From positions 346,254,638-346,318,637 of the forward strand of contig NC_058521.1 in NCBI RefSeq assembly GCF_904849725.1: a DNA stretch of 64,000 bases, in the 5' to 3' direction. A program made the position numbers and the translations under genes. Origin of the DNA: Hordeum vulgare subsp. vulgare (taxonomy: Eukaryota > Streptophyta > Magnoliopsida > Poales > Poaceae). Of the stretch, positions 57,360 through 64,000 are shown in pieces. The notes beneath the pieces are model-generated. The model saw only the letters and a list, made by a program, of their open reading frames with translations. It made no database searches and was not told the DNA's origin. Numbering within the stretch: position 1 is the first letter of the stretch; each line of letters starts with the position of its first letter.

Positions 57360-59095
57360 TTTTGGGAAATGTAGTACTAATTCAAAAAAATTCCTACATC
57401 ATACCATGATCTATCTAGGAGAAACCCGCAATGAGAGAGGTTGTAGAGCATCTTCGTACCTTTGAACATCGCTAAGAGGAAGCATTACTAGAACGCGGTT
57501 GATGGAGTCATACTTGTAGCGATTCAGACCGCGGGAGATTCCAATCTAAGCACCGAACAACGGCGCCTCCGCGGTCACAACACGTGCAGCCCAGTGACGT
57601 CTCCTTCACCTTAATCCAGCAAGGAGAGAGGAGAAGTTGAGGGAGAGCTCCGGCAGCACGACGGCGTGGTGACGATGAAGCAATGCGGTTCTCCTGTAGG
57701 GCTTCGCCAAGCACTGCGGAGGAAGAGGAGAGGGAGAGGTAGGGCTGCGCCGAGACATGGTGTTCCAGGTGTGTGCAGCCCTCCCAAACCCTCCACTATA
57801 TATAGGAGGGAGGGAGAGGGGGTGCGGCACCGCTAGGGAAACCCTAGGAGATGCGACGACCAATATGGAGGAGGGGGCGGCGCCCTAGGGTGGTGGCTTG
57901 CCACCAAAGGCAGCCCCCACCCCTACGGTTTTGTCTCCCTTGCCTCCTTGTGTGCCTTGGGCCTTGATGGGTGGTGCACCAGCCCACCTAGGGGCTGGTT
58001 CCCATCTACTTTTGAGCCACGTACCCCTTCGGGGCTGGTGGCCCCTCCCGGTGGACCCCCGGAACCCTTCCGGTGGTCCCAGTACAATACCGACGGTCCC
58101 CGAAACATTTCTGACGATCAAATCTCCACTTCGTATATATGAATATTTACTTCTGAACCATTCTGGAGCTCCTCGTGACGTCCGGGATCTCATCCGGGAC
58201 TCCTAACAACCTTCGGTAACCACATATTATTCCCATTACGATCCTAGTGTCATCGAACTTAAGTGTGTAGACCCTACGGGTTCGGGAACCATGCAGACAT
58301 GACCGAGACACCTCTCCGGTCAATAACCAACAGCAGGGTCTGGATATCCATGTTCGATCCCACATGTTCGAGGATGAACCACGATGTCGGGGCTTCAATC
58401 AATCCCGTATGCAATTTCCTTTGTCTATAGGTATGATTCTTTCCCGAGATTCGATCGTCGCTATCCTATACCTTGTTTAGTCTCCTTACTAGCAAGTCTC
58501 TTTACTCGTTCATTAACACATCATCATGTGGTTAATTCCTTAGTAACATTGAGCTCATTATGAAGATGTATTACCGAGTGGGCTCAGAGATACCTCTCTG
58601 TCACACGGAGTGACAAATCCCAGTCTCGATTCGTACCAACCCAACAAATAATTTCGCAGATACCTGTAGTGCACCTTTATAATCACCCAGTTACATTGTG
58701 ACGTTTGATACACCCAAAGCACTCCTACGGTAGCAGGGAGTTGCACAATCTCAAGGTCTAAGGAAATGATACTTGACATTAGAATAGCTTTAGAAGACAA
58801 ACAATACGATATAGTGCTATGCTTAGCATTGGGTTTTGTCCATCACATCATTCTCCTTATGATGTGATCCCGTTATCAATGACATCCAATGTCCATGATC
58901 ACGAAACCATGACCATATATTGATCAACGAGTTAGTCAACTAGGGGCTCACTAGGGACATGTTGTGGTCTATATATTCACACATGTATTATGGTTTCCGC
59001 TTAATACAATTATAGCATGAACAATAGAAAATTATCATGAACGAGGAAGTATAATAATAACCACTTTATTATTGCCTCTAGGGCATATTTCAACA
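57360..59095 (-). repeat. Copia LTR C (5' LTR of the array)
   Basis: This 1736-bp LTR begins on plus with TTTTGGGAAATG beside the PBS and ends TTTCAACA beside TSD TTTGA (59096-59100). The PBS-side terminal sequence matches LTR B rather than LTR A. A TATATATA (about 57797-57804) marks the probable promoter. Confidence 0.92.
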
Positions 59096-59100
59096 TTTGA
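59096..59100. repeat. Target-site duplication TTTGA, right copy
   Basis: It matches 28975-28979 and restores LINE motif A when joined. Confidence 0.95.
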
Positions 59101-59784
59101 TTATATCAACTGGGAGAGCCTTCGCATGATCGTGGACGCCCATGGGTTCCCTACCTTCCAGTGTGACTCGATTGATGCTATTCTTCATTCTTCACGCTCG
59201 GCGTTTCGGCTTGATGGAGTGCCGGAGAAATGGCTCAACGTAAAATGCAGTCTACGTCATAGAGACCCAATCTCCCCCTATATGTTCCTGGTTGTTGCTA
59301 ATGTGCTACACCAACTGATTGGACAAGATGACGTGTTGAGACACCTGCTGCTCCCGGATGCCCATGCAGTTGTGCTCCAATACACCGATGACACTCTGAT
59401 CATCCTACATGCTTGTGAGGAGGGGGGGGTGCTCGTCTTCGTCTGATTCTGGATCAATTTGCAGCGACGGGTCATCGGATCAACTTCACCAAAAGCATGC
59501 TAGTGCTGGTCCATATCGAGCAGACGATCCAGAAGCTAGTTGTTCGCGCGCTAGGATGTGCTGTTGGGTCCTTCCCCCAGCCCTACCTTCGCTTGCCCTT
59601 ATCTTGGGATAAGTTGAGGTTCGCTGACTTCCTACCAATGATTGCTAAGGTGGACAAGTATCTAGCTAGTTGGGCGGAACATCTCCTCTCGCCTGTGGGG
59701 CGCCTTGTTCTAATAAATTCCGTTATGTACGCCTTACCCACGTATGCCATGGCGGGTTTGCTTCTTCCGCCAGCTCCGATTTGA
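59101..59784 (+). pseudogene. LINE ORF2, reverse transcriptase C-terminal part
   Basis: It resumes with 'YINWESLRMIVDAHGFP' straight after motif A. It contains 'DPISPYMFLVVANVLHQL' and the catalytic YTDD (59381-59392; YADD is usual). After a frameshift in a G-run (about 59420-59428) it continues as 'HRINFTKSMLVLVHIEQTI' and 'SPVGRLVLINSVMYALPTYAM', the thumb/C-terminal RT region. It would copy LINE RNA at the nicked target. The frameshift disables it. Confidence 0.88.
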
Positions 59785-60820
59785 GAACTGGCTGAGAGGG
59801 CTTATCGAGCTCAATGTTTACTCGCATGAGATCGTGTGTGTTTTTCCAGGTCGGAGGGTGGTCTGGGTGTGCGCAACCTTGCTACTCAAAACTAGTGTTT
59901 CCTGCCGTAAATGATCCATCATCTGCACTCTACTCCTCGTTCACGACGGGTTGCTTGGGTCAGGGCCATTGCGAATTGGCGCTCGGTTTTGGCGCGTAGT
60001 GACCATGAACTGGGGGAACAAGGGGGGGTCCTTGCCAGGCTGCACCACTGTACCGCACTCTCTCTGTTGTCGACGTGGGCGACGGGCGTACTTGCTCCTT
60101 ATGGAAGGACCGCTGGCTCCCATGCGAGGATCTTGCCACGACTTTCCCTGCTCTCTTCTCGCACTCCATGGACGTCGAGGCTATGGTGTGGCAGGTGTGC
60201 ACCGAGGGGCTGGGAAACTTCCTCACCCAGCGGATCATGGTCATGGGAGAGTGCGATTGATGTTGCCTCTGTGCTTCTTCTGATGGTGCTTGTCTCGGCG
60301 AGGGACGACGAGTGGAGGCAGCTCCACGTCTGTGCCTCCCGCGGCCGTCTGTCCGCCAGCTCGGCGTATAAATTGCTAAAGTTTGGTGGCGCTGTTGCCC
60401 CCTATGCTGGGTGCATCTGGGCTCGCGTGTGCCGTCGAGGGTGAAGTTCTTCTGCTGGCTCATGGTGCAGCGCCGTATTCACACACGCGATGTGTTGCTT
60501 AGGAACTTCATTGTTGCCAAGGATGCCACAGGGTGTCCCATTTTCTTGGCAACGCTGGAGAGCGCAGATCATCTCCTGTTCTCCTACCCCTTTTCTACAA
60601 GTTTTTGGAGGGCGGTTGGCGTTCCTGTTGATGGAGTGTCTATGGACTGTCTAGAATCACTAGCCCGATCTACTGGTTCTGTGGTGCAGTCTTTAGTTGA
60701 ATTCTCCATGCTATGTTGTTGGCAATTATGGAAACACGAGAATATTATCATGCTTCACGGGCAGCCTCCCTCGATTGCTCACGCCCTTAGCTGTTGTCGT
60801 GAAGATGCACTACTGTAGTG
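59785..60820 (+). pseudogene. LINE ORF2, zinc-finger (zf-RVT-like) C-terminal region
   Basis: Frames at 59814-59999, 59911-60444 and 60411-60818 cover the end of ORF2. The last contains 'VKFFCWLMVQRRIHTRDVLL' and 'CPIFLATLESADHLLFSYPF', which matches the zf-RVT domain found after RT in plant LINEs, with the last Cys ligand replaced. Two or three frameshifts are needed to connect it to RT. The ORF ends near 60818. Confidence 0.75.
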
Positions 60821-61040
60821 GGGTCTGCTGCACGAAGACTATTGATCCCATTTTGAAACTTGGTTGATGTCTCTCTTGTCTAAGTTTCGTTTTTGTGGAT
60901 TCGTCCCCCTCTCTCACCCCCATGTAATTCTTCGTGGTACCTTTGGGTGCTTGTAATCATCTGGGGTTTGGCCCGTCTGGTTAATATATTCAGGTTGGTG
61001 AAACTCTATCCCCCCCCCCCGGTGAAAATTAAAAAAAAAT
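60821..61040 (+). other. LINE 3' untranslated end and A-rich tail
   Basis: About 200 bp of non-coding sequence are followed by a C-run (about 61010-61020) and an A-rich tail (61026-61039). The C-run is probably a replication-slippage tract. Beyond it, 'tacactgaac' is ordinary flanking DNA. A 7-bp match, cactgaa, at 11929-11935 and 61042-61048 could be the TSD but is too short to trust. Confidence 0.6.
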
Positions 61041-61333
61041 ACACTGAACACAAGGACAACATCCAACATGGCTGATGAATATTTACAAGTCTCTCAAATG
61101 AAAACTTCCAATATTTATTTACCCAGGTTTTTATAGCATGTTGAGTATTTTTAGGTGTCGATCCGTGTGTTTCCATTGTATTTCTTTTATCTATAATGAG
61201 AGAGTCTGACATGGATGGTAACTAGAACTTCAGTCGAAGAAAATCTATAATGAGGAAAGTTTAATGGGAAAAAGCCAGTAGATGACACCGAGCATCATGG
61301 AACTAAATACTGCACAACTAACTCAACATCGAT

Positions 61334-62367
61334 GTGATAGTCAATCAAAGGAAGATGGGTGATGGTGGCAACAAGGGCAACATCACAGACGAGAGCGAAC
61401 AAGGTGACGGGAGCGACGAGGGGCACATACGTGCCTCCCCAATGGAGTCACTCTCACCAAAGGCACTTCCGATGGAGTCACCTGATCCATCACCGAAGAA
61501 ATCACTGGAGGACATCAACCATTATCAGATCTTATCATCGATTATAGATTCGCAAATCCGATGGCACATTTCCTTTTCATGCACCGGACGATCGGATGAA
61601 CGCATCGAGGACATTCTATATTTTAACACATCTTCACGATGGATGATATTAAGAGATCTAGAGGAGGATATCATCACTAATTACCATCTTCATCATGACG
61701 ATCGGACTGTCCAAGGTGCGTATTGGATCACTAATATTTCTAATATTTACATCAAGTATCAGATTGTGTACGAAGGCACAAGGATGAATGATCAAATTGA
61801 CATCGTTGATATGACTACGAGCATTGCAGGGTAGAAAGAACATGCAGCCCGGGGGGTTACGCAGTTGACGAACAAGATCGATACCCAGCTTGTGGGATGC
61901 CATTTTTTGGTGATGCAGAGGATGATGGAAATGACGTTTCTATAATGGATGCTGAGGAAGACCGATCACCACTGGTCGTGACGGGATGTGTGCTCGTGTT
62001 GGCCAGTGGTTCATCAGCCGATACAAAGAAACCCGACGCCAAGCTGGATGAGATCCGAAGATTGCCGGCAACAAAGCAAACGAATAGGCCAATTTCTAAG
62101 GTAAATATTCCGCCACTCTGTTTCTGGGATGTCATCTCATTGGCAACATGGATGACAATCCTGCCAAGAAAGATGAAAAAGAACAGGGTGGTGAGGTTGT
62201 TGCCTGCACCAGAGGCCGTCGTTGGCATGTCGGTTAGTGCGGCAAGACAAGCGCATTTGAATTCACTTTTAGATCAATATGGGACAAATGCATCGACTGG
62301 GTTTTTGGGCTCAAATGTCACCGGGTATACGGCCCGGTGCGAGCCCCAAACTGATGTCCACGAGTAG
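61334..62367 (+). pseudogene. Two uncharacterised plus-strand ORFs
   Basis: ORF 61334-61834 (166 codons) starts with an acidic, Gly/Ser/Pro-rich region ('SPMESLSPKALPMESPDPSP') followed by an Ile/Asp/Tyr-rich half. ORF 61897-62367 (156 codons) is acidic at first, then basic ('TILPRKMKKNRVVRLLPAP'). Neither carries a domain I know. Both are in sense with the zinc-knuckle remnant that follows and could be the N-terminal half of the same decayed reading frame. They may equally be chance frames in a repeat. Confidence 0.3.
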
Positions 62368-64000
62368 AAAGTTGGGCCGAAACTTTTTACACAGCCGGAT
62401 GCATTGATCGAGCATTTTTTGTCATGTGAGGAGGCTTCGATCTAACCACCTAGGGTTCAACCCAAACATGCACATGCGGGACTCCCATCGCACGAACGTG
62501 TAGCGTGACGAGTAGCAGCGGAGGGGAGATCGTCTGTCGGCTCCTCGAACATGGCTGCGCGTTGTGGTGGCACGCCGACGTCGAGATGTCCCAATAGAGG
62601 CAACGGTGAACCGCAAGGGAATGGTGACAAGGGAGGATGAGATGGCCTTGTTGCACCTGGAGGAGGATATGTCGCTGGCACGGTTGGTGGCCGTATAGGG
62701 GACATCAGCACTACTGGTCGTGGGAATGTTGCCCTTCAAACGGGATTCGGTGCAGGTAGGGGCAGTGGTGTCAGTGCGGGCCGAGGCGAAAACGGGGCAT
62801 ATGATTTCCAAGAAAGACGCTATGAGCATGGTTCCTGTAACTATGGCAACCAAGGATACATGGATAATAGATGGCATGGTGGTGATGATCGCAACTCCAA
62901 CCCACTGCACGAGAACTTCTTCCAAGGAGCATCCAGTATGCAGTTTCGATTCCGTGCATGTGGTGGCCAAAGCGGAGGGGGGAGGGGAGACACTTTGGGC
63001 ATACCATACCTTCAAGGAAGAGGAGGAACACTGATCCTAAACCCGCTCTTCCCCCGATAGCGGAGACGGTTGTGGCTCCTGAGGAGGCTTGGGCGGCAAA
63101 CGGTACAACGAGGCTACATGAGGCGGCGGTCGCGGCTGTGACCGTACATGTTGTTGATAATGTGAACAATAGGGACACCGTGAGCGACAAGGGGGTGATA
63201 AAGATGATAACGTGCGTGCTAATAAGGTCCCGCGAAAGAAGGAGAAATTGTGATTCTTCAGATGTTGACAGCCAGGTTATTTTCCTGCTGATTGCACGAC
63301 AGAGTTACGCGACATTTGCATGAACCGGCACACAAGGCTGATGCGTGTCCCTTGTTGTTGGCACCTAATCCTAGTGCGATGATTTATGGTTGAAGCTACA
63401 ACAAACTTATGTTTTCTCAGACTCTTCATACGGTCTCGCACACGCATTACTCTAGACTCTCAACGAATGGTTTAGTGAAGATTTTGCACAGGACTTTGAA
63501 AGCGGGGAAGGTGGCTTAACAACTCAGATGGCTTGTGTCAGAATCATTCTATTGGTCCCCTATCAGGATCGATGAGCAGGTGTACCGGATTGAGTTGCCA
63601 AGGAGGGAGGACCTAGACCAACTACTTAAGTTTGGCTTTAGTAAAGTACCTAGCAGCAAATGCCTTGTTGAAATTGATGAATGCAAAAACCAGCACTGAG
63701 AGGGATGCAACTTGATCAGATCTGGGTTAGACTCACACGAGTGCGAGAGGATCCCCTTAATGATTTTCTCATGGTCTAGAATTTGGGTTCTCTACTTGGT
63801 AAGACAATGAAGGTGGGCATGAACTTCAAACATACATATGGGATTGCGAGATTATTAATGAGTGTGCTACATGTGGAATATGTGCCACATGAGGTTTCGT
63901 GGACTTATAAGGGTACTGTTTATGACATGCTGGTGGACACTGAGGACGAATCTATCGAGGAAGTTCATGATAAAAACAAAGATGTGCACATGACTGAGGT
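62368..64000 (+). pseudogene. Decayed gag-like ORF: zinc knuckle and DUF4283-like region
   Basis: A Gly/Arg-rich stretch (about 62640-63060) precedes a Lys-rich segment, then a broken zinc knuckle at about 63240-63290: 'FFRC*QPGYFPADC', with TGA in the Trp position and the first Cys lost. Further on (about 63570-63990), patches such as 'DEQVYRIELPRREDLDQLL', 'LDQIWVRLTRVREDPLNDFL', 'NLGSLLGKTMKVGMNF' and 'ARLLMSVLHVEYVPHEV' are in sense but in shifting frames with stops. This order resembles gag-like proteins of plant retroelements (DUF4283 type). The window ends within it. Confidence 0.5.

Larger units (their letters stand above)
28980..59095 (-). mobile_element. Tandem Copia array (LTR-internal-LTR-internal-LTR), Angela/WIS/BARE type
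   Basis: Three LTRs (28980-30732, 36017-37766, 57360-59095) share two internal regions of about 5.28 and 5.25 kb (the second after subtracting the nested Gypsy). Both internal regions read on the minus strand in the Copia order gag, protease, integrase, RT, RNase H. Only the outermost ends carry a TSD (TTTGA). On the minus strand the LTR starts TGTTGTAAATATGCCCTAGA, the signature of the Angela/WIS/BARE/Claudia group. The arrangement is what unequal recombination between the two LTRs of one insertion produces. Both copies are full of stops and frameshifts. Confidence 0.92.
11960..61040 (+). mobile_element. LINE (non-LTR retrotransposon), split by two large insertions
   Basis: Fragments of one plus-strand LINE can be followed through the window: ORF1-like sequence (about 11985-13133 and 25457-27005), ORF2 endonuclease (27195-28110), reverse transcriptase (28111-28979 and 59101-59784), a zinc-finger reverse-transcriptase-associated region (59785-60820) and an A-rich tail at about 61022-61040. 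Removing the Athila insert and the Copia array, each with one TSD copy, leaves about 6.6 kb, a normal LINE length. The Copia array sits in RT motif A, and joining the flanks restores the motif codon by codon. The 5' limit and the LINE TSD are not securely defined. All coding parts are broken. Confidence 0.85.

Overview
The window looks like intergenic DNA from a large grass genome, most probably a Triticeae species (wheat, Aegilops, barley or a relative). I saw no intact host gene, tRNA or rRNA. Nearly all of it is transposable elements, most broken by frameshifts and stop codons and nested in each other. The support is direct: element ends, 5-bp target-site duplications (TSDs), primer-binding sites (PBS), polypurine tracts and degraded gag, protease, reverse transcriptase, RNase H, integrase and chromodomain reading frames. 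Family names are given only to lineage level because no database could be searched.

Left part (1-11959). A long Gypsy-type LTR in minus orientation runs in from the left edge and ends at 3183. Poorly classifiable repeat debris follows to about 7.4 kb, then the end of a Copia-type LTR with its PBS (7440-7780). A CACTA-type DNA transposon fragment ends at 11537. It carries three ~335-bp tandem units, 14 units of a 146-bp tandem repeat, fold-back subterminal repeats and a CACTAGTAG terminus, but no transposase.

Main nest (about 11960-61040). A plus-strand LINE of about 6.6 kb is split twice. The first insert (13134-25451, TSD CACCC) is a palindrome of two Athila-lineage Gypsy elements pointing away from each other. 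The left arm (minus strand) carries gag and protease; the right arm (plus strand) carries an unrelated ORF. Their truncated 5' LTRs meet at a ~31-bp minisatellite. The second insert (28980-59095, TSD TTTGA) hit the LINE reverse transcriptase at motif A. It is a tandem Copia array of the Angela/WIS/BARE type on the minus strand: LTR-internal-LTR-internal-LTR with only one outer TSD pair. The second Copia internal region was itself hit in its integrase by a 14.3-kb chromodomain Gypsy element (39859-54193, TSD CGGAT) with LTRs of 4162 and 4164 bp. Removing each insert and one TSD copy rejoins the interrupted reading frame of its host, clearly so for the LINE reverse transcriptase and the Copia integrase. 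The order of events is therefore LINE, then Copia, then Gypsy. The Athila insertion into the LINE cannot be ordered against the Copia one.

Right part (61041-64000). After the LINE tail come two uncharacterised ORFs and a heavily decayed plus-strand reading frame with a remnant zinc knuckle, resembling the gag-like (zinc knuckle plus DUF4283-type) proteins of plant retroelements. It runs off the right edge.

No element here looks autonomous. The most interesting material is structural: the Athila palindrome with different payloads in its arms, the recombinant tandem Copia with different integrase catalytic residues lost in each copy, the regular 146-bp array, and an extra ORF upstream of gag in the young Gypsy element.
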